Assembly: GCF_946222305.1 (NCBI RefSeq)
Contig: NZ_CAMIHZ010000007.1
Coordinates: 1-64,000 of the forward strand
DNA: 64,000 nt
Reading direction: 5' to 3'
Source: an uncultured Corynebacterium sp.
GTDB lineage: Bacteria > Actinomycetota > Actinomycetes > Mycobacteriales > Mycobacteriaceae
The position numbers and the translations under genes were made by a program. This document shows, one piece after another, positions 8,730 through 16,672 of the stretch (the first letter of the stretch is position 1; every line of letters begins with the position of its first letter). The notes under the pieces are model-generated. The model saw nothing but the letters and a program-made list of their open reading frames with translations, had not been told where the DNA came from and ran no database searches.

Positions 8730-8936
8730 TCAGAACGGGGCATGGCTGTTTACCTTCCGCAGTGTGCGTAGCCAGCGCTCTGCGCGCTGGAGTTCGTCGG
8801 TGGCGTTGTGGGGCACTGGAGCGCCTGCACGTTCGTAGATGTGGCGGGGGAGAATGTCACCGGTCTTCTTGCTGGCTTTGACGATCACGCGGGCGCGGTC
8901 TTTGCGTTGTTGCGTGGTGAGGCAGAGTTGTGTCAT
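8730..8936 (-). CDS. Small hypothetical protein in VbhA-like operon
   Basis: 68 residues from ATG 8936, whose ATGA overlaps the stop of the upstream gene; GGAGGA sits just before it, so translation is coupled. It reads LTTQQRKDRARVIVKASKKT, then LPRHIYERAGAPVPHNATDE, basic and helical, with no known domain. A longer upstream frame is only a shadow of the neighbouring gene. The related 8569-8709 ORF suggests duplication. Confidence 0.55.
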   Translation of the reverse strand: MTQLCLTTQQRKDRARVIVKASKKTGDILPRHIYERAGAPVPHNATDELQRAERWLRTLRKVNSHAPF

Positions 8937-9268
8937 GACTGTCCTCCTGCTCTTGTTGCTGTGCTGGTTTCTGTCACTGAGTGTGCGGGCTTGGCCGATG
9001 CGTTGTCGTCTGTCGTGGTCTGCTGGTGCTGGGTATCGACGCGCGCACAGATCGCGTGGATTTCCTCTGGAGTTAAACGGCCCCGATTCTTCCGGTGAGC
9101 GATAGCGGCAACATCCTCCTCGGTGGGACGCCATCCTTCCAGAACGCCACTGTGCACTGCTTCCACTACGTTGCGTAGACGCTTGCCTTCTAGTCCGCGT
9201 AGTGCGTTGGGAACGGCTGCTAGGTAGCCGTCGATGCCACGCAGCGTGCGATAGTTAATGTCGGTCAA
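8933..9268 (-). CDS. Small protein with VbhA-like antitoxin motif
   Basis: 111 residues. The centre reads AVHSGVLEGWRPTEEDVAAI and then GRLTPEEIHAI, which resembles the short helical VbhA-type antitoxin fold (S..LEG..PT.ED......G..T.EE) that blocks Fic AMP-transferases. The tail (from ~80) is Thr/Ala-rich and probably disordered. No Fic toxin (HPFxxGNG) is found in the window, so it is either solitary or belongs to another family. First gene of the operon ending at 8569. Confidence 0.5.
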   Translation of the reverse strand: MTDINYRTLRGIDGYLAAVPNALRGLEGKRLRNVVEAVHSGVLEGWRPTEEDVAAIAHRKNRGRLTPEEIHAICARVDTQHQQTTTDDNASAKPAHSVTETSTATRAGGQS

Positions 9269-9467
9269 GGCGTGTCCTCTCGGGCGGGGTGTGTCGTGGA
9301 GCGTTGTTCAAGGGCTGTGGTGAGCGCGGCCGACGGGGGTTCATGGAGTGCGTAGAACATCTATTTACGTGTTTTTTGGTAGATACTGGCATGTCTTCAT
9401 GGTCAGCGTAGGCATCATCCAGTGACGGCGAGATCCTGTCGGATTGACGAAAAAACAGAGAGAAAAG

Positions 9468-9520
9468 TCAGTCACACCTCTTACACTTCAAGTGAGTCGG
9501 ATTTTGTTGTGACAAAACGG
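9468..9520 (+). repeat. ~50-bp repeat, copy A
   Basis: The pattern CACACCTCTTACACTTC followed by AGTCGGATTTTGTTGTGAC recurs as B (10206-10258) and C (10457-10507), both on the other strand. A and B bracket the zinc-finger gene in inverted orientation. The remaining sequence of 9269-9529 shows no gene. Confidence 0.7.
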
Positions 9521-9529
9521 TGGCGTTCT

Positions 9530-10192
9530 TTAGTGACCTTTTTCCGGATGGTTGCGGCTCCATTGGCGGAACTGTTGGCGTGTCCAGTCCGCCGGTACGG
9601 TGAACTGTTTTCCACCCACCGTGACCGTCTTTGTGTCCCCACTTGGCGCGGGGGTTGATACGAACCCAGGAAGATGTCCGACCCGTGCGGCAGGTAGGGG
9701 GTTTCCGGCGTTTTTATATCGCTGGAGTTCTTGGCGTAGAGCGGTGTTTTCCTGTTGCCGTGTCCGTAACTGCTGGTTGTGATGATCCAGTTTTCTCTTT
9801 AAATAAAACGTCTCCTGCGAGGCGGTGTAAAGACGAGTCTTATCAGCTGCAGATATCAGGCTTAGCCCTTCGCCGCTGTGCTCTAAACCGTGACGGAATG
9901 CCTCACGATGTTCGTCTGTCCATTCCATCAGTTTCAACACCTTGGATATCCGTCGCGGGTGACCACTAAGCCATTGAGCTATGTGTTCCGCGTTGAGAGG
10001 TTGGGGGACTTCAACACGACGCTCCACAACCTCCTGGGCAATGAGTCCCGCGCGTGCTGCTCGACGTTTCTCCCACGCTCGACTGCGACACGTCTGACTG
10101 CAATACCGAGGCCTACGACCCACGCCCTCATAGAGCAATAACGTGCCGCACTCAACGCACCGTAGGTCAGGACTTTCTGAAGTGTTTTTCAT
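9530..10192 (-). CDS. Zinc-finger and coiled-coil protein, probable mobile-element gene
   Basis: 220 residues. The N-terminal zinc ribbon is C12-x2-C15 ... YC31-x3-C35 followed by RSRAWEKRRAAR, a common small actinobacterial motif. Residues ~125-165 are a coiled coil (LKRKLDHHNQQLRTRQQENT), and the tail GGKQFTVPADWT..QFR is short and basic. The start at 10192 lies 6 nt after TAGCGT, suggesting a leaderless transcript. It is flanked by inverted ~50-bp repeats A and B and resembles plasmid- or transposon-borne DNA-binding proteins. Exact function is unknown. Confidence 0.65.
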   Translation of the reverse strand: MKNTSESPDLRCVECGTLLLYEGVGRRPRYCSQTCRSRAWEKRRAARAGLIAQEVVERRVEVPQPLNAEHIAQWLSGHPRRISKVLKLMEWTDEHREAFRHGLEHSGEGLSLISAADKTRLYTASQETFYLKRKLDHHNQQLRTRQQENTALRQELQRYKNAGNPLPAARVGHLPGFVSTPAPSGDTKTVTVGGKQFTVPADWTRQQFRQWSRNHPEKGH

Positions 10193-10205
10193 GCGTCCAC
10201 GCTAA

Positions 10206-10258
10206 CCTATTTCGTCACAACAAAACCCGATTCACATGATGTGCCAACGGTGTGAGTG
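10206..10258 (-). repeat. ~50-bp repeat, copy B
   Basis: The reverse complement aligns with copy A (shared TTTTGTTGTGAC and CACACC ends). Its centre is a palindrome, CACATCATGTG. It overlaps the promoter of the 9530-10192 gene and the end of R2. Confidence 0.7.
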
Positions 10259-10433
10259 ATTCTGAGGGGTGAGCCGCCGATGCTGACTAGCCGAGGTGAC
10301 TTGGCGGTGTGGTCGATAGGCCGCAGCGGGTTTCTGGACAGATTTGAGGCCGTCCTGGCGGTAGCTGAAGTGTGTGGCGGTGAGGGCGCTACGGCGATCG
10401 CATAGCGCGCGACCGATGGTAAATCTGCGCAGA
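10249..10433. repeat. 185-bp repeat R2 (inverted relative to R1 at 6701-6885)
   Basis: Inverted partner of R1. R1 and R2 bracket ~3.4 kb with the broken resolvase, the orphan gene, the VbhA-like operon and the zinc-finger gene. The end carries TGCGCAGATTTACC in reverse (10418-10431). Confidence 0.85.
10280..10405 (+). CDS. 41-residue small ORF inside R2
   Basis: It reads MLTSRGDLAVWSIGRSG then DRFEAVLAVAEVCGG, the twin of 6729-6854. GAGGGGTGAG precedes the ATG. Function is unknown. Retention in both copies favours coding, but recent duplication would give the same picture. Confidence 0.3.
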   Translation: MLTSRGDLAVWSIGRSGFLDRFEAVLAVAEVCGGEGATAIA

Positions 10434-10456
10434 TGTAGCGCCCCTCAAAAAACACC

Positions 10457-10507
10457 TCGTTTCATCACAACGACACGACGGACGTAATAATGCAAGAGGT
10501 GTGTCGT
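10457..10507 (-). repeat. ~50-bp repeat, copy C
   Basis: The reverse complement shares CACACCTCTTGCA and GTTGTGATGAAACG with A and B but is more diverged. It lies just outside R2. Confidence 0.6.
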
Positions 10508-11160
10508 TTTCGGGAGGCCACTTTCAAAAAGACGATGTGAAACCAAGGGCGCAGGGGCGCTTCAGATCGGTTGATGAGGTTCGCGAACGTGTGAGGGCAG
10601 GGAAATTTCCTACCGGCAAGAGCATGTGGGAAAGCAACCGTGTTGAGTCGTTGCGTAGTCAGCCATGAATTCATCGGCCGCTATAGAGCGTGAAAGCGCT
10701 CTGCTAGTTTCCATCGAACCGATCCTGATGCTCCAAGAGCGCGGCAGTGACTGTGGTGCGAGCGCGTTCGGGAGAGGAGGCCTCTTCACCGTAGGGGGGA
10801 CGCCGCCAATGTGAATGAGGGGCGTCTATAGGTGTGCGCCTGTCTCCTCCCGGGGCGGTGCTTTAGCTGGATGCGGGACAGGAGCTATTGAACGTCTGAA
10901 CTATGCGAGTTGTGTACGCAGGTCAGGCTGCGCAGATTTACCGGAGGTTGATCTATGGATCGATCGTTTTGCGCAGTCGGTTTTCCGTTCCTGCAGGTCA
11001 GGATGCACACTACCTTACTGGCCGCCTTCGCCGCAGATCTGCTGGTCTGATTGGAGTTCCGAGCCATTTTCCCCATTACGTTGTTAGTAGTTCCACCTCA
11101 GGGCACCGAAGATTCATAACCTGTCCACCCGATTGGGCGGGTTATGTTTAATTCCGTTCC
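10508..11160. other. Gene-poor stretch with mobile-element debris
   Basis: I see no convincing gene. A 49-codon ORF (10665-10814, MNSSAAIERESALL..., ending GGTPPM) has no ribosome-binding site and is probably a remnant. TGCGCAGATTTACC recurs at 10929-10942. A string of short low-similarity frames on both strands shows no known domain. Confidence 0.5.
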
Positions 11161-11415
11161 CTCCGTCTGAAAGGACAGTGGAACTAGTCGCTGGCTTCGG
11201 TATGGCTTATTCCTGTCCCTGTATGAAAATGATCCGGGGGGGGTGATGCCGCCGAAGACAGTGACATACTCAAACTGCTAATAGGAACCTGACCCAGCCC
11301 AGGTGGTATGAGGTCTCACAGTAATGTGGATGCCAGTACCAAGTATGTCCGACCAACCCCAGCGATGAAGCTTAAATAATCCAACCTCTCATCCATCGCT
11401 AGGAGGCATTCACCC
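11161..11415 (+). ncRNA. IS110 left-end noncoding region, candidate bridge-RNA locus
   Basis: About 250 bp without a frame lies directly before the IS110 transposase, ending with GGAGG 11 nt before its ATG. In IS110-family elements this left-end region encodes the bridge RNA that pairs with donor and target DNA. The assignment rests on position and family knowledge. I have not folded it, and since the transposase is broken the RNA is probably a relic. Confidence 0.45.
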
Positions 11416-12461
11416 ATGGCCTATGACTTCGTCATTGGCGTGGACGTCGGCAAATACTTCCATCACGCCTGCGTCCTCGATCCCCAAGGCAGACAAGTCC
11501 TGTCCAAACGCACCAACCAGCATGAGGGCTCGCTACGCAAGCTATTCAGCAAAATCCTCGCCGACGACGCCTACGTTATCGCCCATGCCGGCCTTAACCT
11601 TCCAGATTCCCTGCGCAGCGTCGACCGCGTAGAGGAAGTCTGCCTCCAGCTGAAAGTCCTCAACGCTATCGGAAGACCTCGCTCGGGCCTACACACGCCT
11701 GATTAACCAGATGCGATTCGCGCTCGTGGGAACCTATCCTGCATTCGAACATGTCCGGCGCGGACAGATGATTCACCGAAAGTGGATCCTTAACCTACTT
11801 GCGAAATACGGTGGCCCCACCAAGATTCAACGCATCAGTAAAGCACGCCTGGCAGCCTTTGCACGTGGTCACAAAGCGCGAAATCCTGAGCCTGTCATCG
11901 ATGCCATGCTTGCTGCCATCCACGCACAGACCGTGCCCATTGCCGGCGCAGAATACGCCGAACTTGGCGTAGCAATGTCCGCCAAAGATGCACGGGCCAA
12001 ACTAGAACATCGCAAGGAAATCGAAGCACAGGTACTCAAGCTCATTCAAGACATACCTCAAACCGAGATTCTTTTATCCATGCCCGGCATCGGCCCACGT
12101 AGCGCCGCACAGATCCTCATGACTGTTGGCGATATGCCCGACTTCCCCGATGCAGCGCACCAAGCGTCCTATGCAGGACTATCACCACGGACAAATCAAT
12201 CGGAAACGTCCATCATGACGAATTCGCCCAACCGGGCTGGCAACAAAAACTAAGAACGCCCTATGTCAATCGTCTTTTGCATCGATCAGATTCCACGAGC
12301 GTTCCAGGCAATTCCATGAACGAAAACGCAAAGAAAGCAAAAGACACAACGCCACAGTCGTTACACTCGCACGCCGGCGCCTAAACGTTCTCTTCGCCAT
12401 GATGCGCAGCGGCGAGCTCTACCGAGACATCCCCACAGTCCAGGAGGCCGCAGCAGCCTAA
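11416..12461 (+). pseudogene. IS110-family transposase, frameshifted and internally deleted
   Basis: The N-terminal DEDD/RuvC-like start is clear (FVIGVDVGKYFHHACVLD, Asp10). About 60-80 residues of the usual catalytic-domain middle are missing around 11590-11670. The frame shifts near 11670 to LARAYTRLINQ and the linker helices, and continues through the C-terminal Tnp domain (LLSMPGIGPRSAAQIL, ASYAGLSPR..QS). A second shift near 12247 moves into ALCQSSFASIRFHERSR and LARRRLNVLFAMMRSGELY, ending at TAA 12459-12461. At least two frameshifts plus the deletion make it inactive. Confidence 0.9.
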
Positions 12462-12579
12462 AGCCACCAGCCCCCATCCAAGCCGATTGCACAGCAAGCC
12501 CAATCGGCTCCTCACCGTGCCCGAAAACAACATCTACGAGGCGAAGCAGAAACCCTCCACACCCCCAACAAACTCACCT

Positions 12580-12612
12580 ACGGAGTTGACAACCTATATA
12601 GGAACACCCCCT
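12580..12612 (+). other. Probable right end of the IS110 element
   Basis: TTGACA (12586-12591) followed by CCTATATAGG lies 120 bp after the transposase. IS110 elements often carry an outward -35 box at the right end that pairs with a left-end -10 when the circle forms. The exact boundary is not resolved; IS110 elements lack clear terminal inverted repeats. Confidence 0.35.
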
Positions 12613-12716
12613 CAACCACGGCACAACCCTCTCCCCACTCACGAAGTGTCACTCCTGGAAGTACGCATTCCTCTAAAATCGCCCCGCAACATATTTTGTC
12701 TACTAAACCTAAAGAT

Positions 12717-14342
12717 ATGACTCAGTCCCAGACTCACTCACACCTCACCCCTCGCCAAACGACCCCCGACAACCCCCTCGATCTCCTGATCGTGGGCGCG
12801 GGAATCTCCGGCATCGACCTCGCCCACCACGTTGCGAAGAACTTCCCCCAGTGGTCATGGGCGATCGTAGATTCCAACTCCGATGTCGGCGGAACGTGGA
12901 ACACCTTCACCTACCCGGGCATCCGCTCTGACTCGGACATGGCAACCTTTTCCTTCCCCTTTGAGCGCTGGCCCCACCAAGGCACCCTCGGCTCGGGAGC
13001 GCGCATTAAGGAACACGTCCGGGATGCTGCGGCCGATTGTGGCGCCCTTGAACGCCTAACACTCAGCACCTGGGTTCGACACTCCAACTTCAACACCGAA
13101 TCCGGCCTCTGGGAGGTCGAGGTCGTGGAGGGCCCAGCCCACACCAACAACGCGGAAGGGTCTGTACGCGGCGTCAGTGAAGAAGACGAAGGCTACACCG
13201 TCTACACCCGGCGCCTGCACTTTGCGGCTGGCTACTACAAGCACAGCGCCGGTTTCACTGCCGCTATCCCAGGTCTCGACAACTTCGCGGGAACGGTGAT
13301 CCACCCGCAGCGTTGGCCGGAGAATGTGGACGTGCGTGGCAAGAACATCATCATCATAGGTTCAGGCGCCACCGCGGTGACACTTCTGCCCGCCCTCCAC
13401 GCCATGGGCGCCCACACGACCATGCTGCAGCGCACACCCACCTACATTGCCCCCCTGCCGGAAACCGATGTGATCAGCACCATCACGGGCGCCGTTGTCG
13501 GCAAGAAGGGGCGCCGGGGGCAGCTAGCCGGGCGCATCGCCCGCACCGGTCACATCTTCCGCGACATGGCGCAATATCACCTTTGCCAGGCGTTCCCGAC
13601 CATTAGTCGCGGAGCATTCTGGGCCATGAACCGCGCCTTCGTCAACGGAGATGAAATTCGTCGCAATTTCACGCCACCCTACGGCCCGTGGGACCAACGC
13701 GTCTGCAAATCCCCAGGCGGCGACTTCTTCCGCGCGCTCCAAAAAGGCGCCAAGGTTGTTACCGGCGTGATCGACACGGTGGAGGCCTCCGGCATTCGCC
13801 TGACCGACACCTCATTCCTCCCCGCCGACATCATCATCACGGCCACCGGTTTGCAGCTGCAAGCGTTCGGCAACGCAACCTTCAGTGTGGACGACGCAGA
13901 CGTACCTACCCGCTCTATGGTCGCTTACCGCAGCATGATGGCGAACCGTATCCCGAACTTCAGCTACACCATTGGTTACTTGAACCAGTCCTGGACCCTG
14001 CGCGCAGATATGACCTCGCGCTACCTCGTCCAGCTGTGGAAGGACATGGACAAGCGCGGCGAGCTATACGCCTGCCCGGTCCTTCCCGAGGACCTAAATG
14101 CCAATCGCCCGATGTTGGAGATGAAATCCGGTTATATCCGTCGCTCCGTGGACGATTTGCCCCGGCAGGCAGCACGCGATCCATGGCGCATGGAGCACGA
14201 TTACGTCAAGGAACGGCGCACCTTCCTCGGCTCGGACAACACGCTGGACATGGCTTTCGGGGCGGACGCACTCGCAGCCGCCGCTCCCCTGGCGGCAGGC
14301 GCGGGTGGAGGTGGCGCGGAAAAGCTTGTGATGCCCGCCTAA
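12717..14342 (+). CDS. Flavin-containing monooxygenase, Baeyer-Villiger type
   Basis: 541 residues from ATG 12717; a TTG 21 nt upstream is less likely. The FAD-binding motif is GAGISG (27-32), followed by GGTWNTFTYPG. The BVMO fingerprint FxGxxxHxxxWP is exact at ~190-201 (FAGTVIHPQRWP). The NADPH-binding GSGATA follows directly. The C-terminus is Ala/Gly-rich. Such enzymes insert oxygen into ketones using NADPH and O2; EthA of mycobacteria is a relative. The gene stands alone between the IS110 remnant and rplI, where many corynebacteria have other genes, so it may be a local acquisition. Substrate is unknown. Confidence 0.85.
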   Translation: MTQSQTHSHLTPRQTTPDNPLDLLIVGAGISGIDLAHHVAKNFPQWSWAIVDSNSDVGGTWNTFTYPGIRSDSDMATFSFPFERWPHQGTLGSGARIKEHVRDAAADCGALERLTLSTWVRHSNFNTESGLWEVEVVEGPAHTNNAEGSVRGVSEEDEGYTVYTRRLHFAAGYYKHSAGFTAAIPGLDNFAGTVIHPQRWPENVDVRGKNIIIIGSGATAVTLLPALHAMGAHTTMLQRTPTYIAPLPETDVISTITGAVVGKKGRRGQLAGRIARTGHIFRDMAQYHLCQAFPTISRGAFWAMNRAFVNGDEIRRNFTPPYGPWDQRVCKSPGGDFFRALQKGAKVVTGVIDTVEASGIRLTDTSFLPADIIITATGLQLQAFGNATFSVDDADVPTRSMVAYRSMMANRIPNFSYTIGYLNQSWTLRADMTSRYLVQLWKDMDKRGELYACPVLPEDLNANRPMLEMKSGYIRRSVDDLPRQAARDPWRMEHDYVKERRTFLGSDNTLDMAFGADALAAAAPLAAGAGGGGAEKLVMPA

Positions 14343-14361
14343 CCCTCTGTTAGCGCTAGCG

Positions 14362-14382
14362 GCGCTACTGTCTCTAGCGCCC
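14362..14382. repeat. 21-nt stem-loop, TGTCT loop family, member 1
   Basis: GGCGCT and AGCGCC pair perfectly around the 9-nt loop ACTGTCTCT. It lies 20 bp after the monooxygenase stop. Confidence 0.6.
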
Positions 14383-14427
14383 CCTCGAGTCGCAACGAAC
14401 CCCACGAGCCCCGCCTGGAGACGAAAA

Positions 14428-14493
14428 GAAGAAGGGGCCTGCCGGTCTGCTGCATGGAAGTATCCACGCAGGACATCGACAGGCCCCTTCTTC
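14428..14493 (+). terminator. Long inverted repeat, possible terminator of the monooxygenase gene
   Basis: GAAGAAGGGGCCTG (14428-14441) pairs perfectly with CAGGCCCCTTCTTC (14480-14493) over 14 bp around a 38-nt loop. There is no U-run after it, so it may be a processing site or a bidirectional terminator between converging genes. Confidence 0.55.
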
Positions 14494-14638
14494 GGGTGCT
14501 GTTGTCTAGATAGGTCTGCAATATCTAACGGCCTGTGCCGCTAGATCAATGTTCTAGTGCCTTGAGTCGCTGCGGTGCTTTCACACCTTGTCCCAATTGA
14601 TCTTCACTACTTTCGGCGCGGGCACGCGGTTTTCCGGC

Positions 14639-14659
14639 CCGAAGGTGTCTAGGCTTCGG
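14639..14659. repeat. 21-nt stem-loop, TGTCT loop family, member 2
   Basis: CCGAAG pairs with CTTCGG around the loop GTGTCTAGG. Confidence 0.75.
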
Positions 14660-14687
14660 TTGGCTCGACGCCGCGGAATGCTCCCCA

Positions 14688-14708
14688 TCAGCGTTGTCTA
14701 GGCGCTGA
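14688..14708. repeat. 21-nt stem-loop, TGTCT loop family, member 3
   Basis: TCAGCG pairs with CGCTGA around the loop TTGTCTAGG. The stem differs wholly from members 2 and 4 while the loop is kept. Confidence 0.75.
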
Positions 14709-14733
14709 CGTGGGTGCTAGGTGCGTCCTCAAC

Positions 14734-14754
14734 CCGACGGTGTCTAAGCGTCGG
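14734..14754. repeat. 21-nt stem-loop, TGTCT loop family, member 4
   Basis: CCGACG pairs with CGTCGG around the loop GTGTCTAAG. It is 38 bp beyond the rplI stop, so it would be in the 3' end of the rpsF-ssb-rplI transcript. The rest of 14343-14792 shows no gene. Confidence 0.75.
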
Positions 14755-14792
14755 AATCCAAAAGAGCTACGTTTGGGACTGGCTTAAGCCGA

Positions 14793-15245
14793 TTAGGCAG
14801 CCACAACCTCGAAGCTGAGGTTTGCAACGACGTCAGAGTGCAGCTTGACCTCGACAGAGTACATGCCGGTGGACTTGATCTGTCCCTTGCCCAGCTTGAT
14901 GCTCTTCTTTTCCAAGGAACGGCCGTTGGCCTTCTTCACTGCAGCGGCGATGTCTTCAGTGGTGACAGAGCCGAACAGCTTGCCTGCCTCGGAGGTGCGA
15001 ACCGCAATGGTCACACCGGACAGAGCCTCGAGCTCAGCCTTAACCTCGCGCGCGTGATCCAGATCGCGGATCGCGCGGGCTTCCTGGGCACGCTTGATGC
15101 CCTCGATCTGCTTCTCAGCACCGCGGGTAGCAACGATTGCGTAGCCGCGTGGAAGCAGGTAGTTACGTCCGTAGCCAGCCTTGACCTCTACGATGTCGCC
15201 TGGGACACCGAGCTTGTCAACGGTGGCGGTAAGGATCAGCTTCAT
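14793..15245 (-). CDS. rplI: 50S ribosomal protein L9
   Basis: 150 residues, full length. The N-terminal L9 domain is typical (MKLILTATVDKLGVPGDIVEVKAGYGRNYLLPRGYA), joined by the long central helix to the C-terminal domain (VTIAVRTSEAGKLFGSVTTEDIA). It binds 23S rRNA near the L1 stalk. AAAGG precedes the start. It is last in the rpsF-ssb-rplI operon; rpsR is not between ssb and rplI, as usual in Corynebacterium. Confidence 0.98.
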   Translation of the reverse strand: MKLILTATVDKLGVPGDIVEVKAGYGRNYLLPRGYAIVATRGAEKQIEGIKRAQEARAIRDLDHAREVKAELEALSGVTIAVRTSEAGKLFGSVTTEDIAAAVKKANGRSLEKKSIKLGKGQIKSTGMYSVEVKLHSDVVANLSFEVVAA

Positions 15246-15295
15246 GATCCAACCTTTCGTTGTGCGTGGAGTTGACTTGTTTTAGTGATTAATTT

Positions 15296-15928
15296 CTAAA
15301 ATGGCGGCTCGTCATCGCCGTCACCAAAACCGGACTGCGGGGCAGAGTTCCATGGGTCATCCATTGCGGCATTGCGACCGCTGAAGCCCTGGTTGTTCTG
15401 ATTTCCGCCGTTGTCACGCCCACCTTGTGGGCCACCAAATCCACCCTGGTTGCCACGGGAACCTTGGCCACTCTGATTTCCAGAGTTTCCACCAAAGCCA
15501 CCTTGGCCGCCGGCGTTACCACCGAATCCGCCCTGGTTGTAGCCGCCCTGGCCGCCACCGCGGGAAACCTTGTTCACCTGTGCGGTGGCAAAGCGCAGGG
15601 AGGGGCCGACCTCGTCGACCTCAACCTCCATGACGGTGCGGCGCTCGCCGTTCTTATCGTCGTAAGAACGCTGGCGTAGACGGCCGGTGACGATCACACG
15701 ATCGCCCTTGTGCAGAGTTTCTGCCACGTTTTCCGCAGCTTGGCGCCACACATTGCATGTCAGGAACACAGCTTCGCCATCCACGTACTGACCCGCCTGC
15801 GCGTCGTAGCGACGCGGAGTGGAAGCGACGCGGAAGTTAGCTACCGCGGCGCCGTTCTGGATGAAACGCAGCTCAGGATCGGCAACGATGTTGCCGACCA
15901 CGGTGATTGGAATATCGCCCTGTGCCAT
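15296..15928 (-). CDS. ssb: Single-stranded DNA-binding protein
   Basis: 210 residues. The OB fold covers ~1-115 ([35 protein letters not shown]). A long Gly/Gln/Asn-rich linker follows, ending in the acidic tip DDEPPF that recruits DNA repair and replication partners. It protects ssDNA and feeds it to the replisome. It lies between rpsF and rplI in one transcription unit. Confidence 0.97.
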   Translation of the reverse strand: MAQGDIPITVVGNIVADPELRFIQNGAAVANFRVASTPRRYDAQAGQYVDGEAVFLTCNVWRQAAENVAETLHKGDRVIVTGRLRQRSYDDKNGERRTVMEVEVDEVGPSLRFATAQVNKVSRGGGQGGYNQGGFGGNAGGQGGFGGNSGNQSGQGSRGNQGGFGGPQGGRDNGGNQNNQGFSGRNAAMDDPWNSAPQSGFGDGDDEPPF

Positions 15929-15997
15929 GTGTATTACCTCGCCTCGAAAAACTTGGGTGTGGTGTTGCGTTACACGTCCGGTTTACAAGGACCTGAG

Positions 15998-16285
15998 TTA
16001 CGCGTCCTTGCGCAGCACCTTGGTGCGCATGATGTCGTCGTTGATCTTAAGCACGCGGTCAAGCTCCTGCACGGTACCTGCTTCACACTTCAGGTCGAGA
16101 ACAACGTAAATGCCCTCGTCCTTCTTGTTGATTGGGTACTCGAGGCGACGCTTGCCCCAAATGTCGACCTTCTCAACGGTACCGTTTTCCTTGCGGACAA
16201 TTTCCAAGTACTTGTCCAGCGACGGGGCAACGGTGCGCTCATCCTGGGAAGGGTCGATGATGATCATCATCTCGTATTGACGCAC
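15998..16285 (-). CDS. rpsF: 30S ribosomal protein S6
   Basis: 95 residues from GTG 16285 (VRQYEMMIIIDPSQDERTVA), which matches the usual S6 start and lies 11 nt after AGGAGG. An in-frame ATG at 16294 is only 2 nt from that site and is less likely. The core VEKVDIWGKRRLEYPINKKDEG is diagnostic. S6 sits on the 16S platform with S18. First gene of the rpsF-ssb-rplI operon. Confidence 0.95.
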   Translation of the reverse strand: MRQYEMMIIIDPSQDERTVAPSLDKYLEIVRKENGTVEKVDIWGKRRLEYPINKKDEGIYVVLDLKCEAGTVQELDRVLKINDDIMRTKVLRKDA

Positions 16286-16486
16286 GGACCTCATCACCTC
16301 CTGTGGTCTTAATGTTTTCGGCCATACCCGGGTTTGGGCATGGCAGGAGGGTCGTTGCGTCAGCAACTTTTCCAGATTACAGGGTGGGCGCCGAAATAAG
16401 AAACGGCGCTACGTGCACCGTCGCCAATCCCCCACTAACCCTTGGCGGCGATCACCCCTTTAGTCGCAATTGACTCCGTGCAGCCC

Positions 16487-16672
16487 CTAACCCTTCGTCG
16501 CGATAAAGATCGCGGTAGTCGTCGGCACGATCGTCATGAACACAATCGCGATCGCAAACAACGTCCACACCAGCTTGCGTGGCTTGTTTAGGCTGAAACT
16601 CGCGAATGACGCCCCAAAGAACAGAAAACCAATCAGCACGCTGCCGATCGTTACCCACATCGTTGGACTCAT
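16487..16672 (-). CDS. Small membrane protein downstream of GT87 gene
   Basis: 61 residues with two predicted membrane helices (WVTIGSVLIGFLFFGASFA and LVWTLFAIAIVFMTIVPTTT). Its ATGA overlaps the stop of the glycosyltransferase gene, so the two are translationally coupled. It may assist or regulate the transferase; no known domain. Confidence 0.75.
   Translation of the reverse strand: MSPTMWVTIGSVLIGFLFFGASFASFSLNKPRKLVWTLFAIAIVFMTIVPTTTAIFIATKG

Noticed and set aside
10207..10455. 82-codon minus-strand frame spanning R2
   Set aside because: The opposite strand of R2 gives a more natural short ORF shared with R1, and the minus frame only continues through repeat B by chance.
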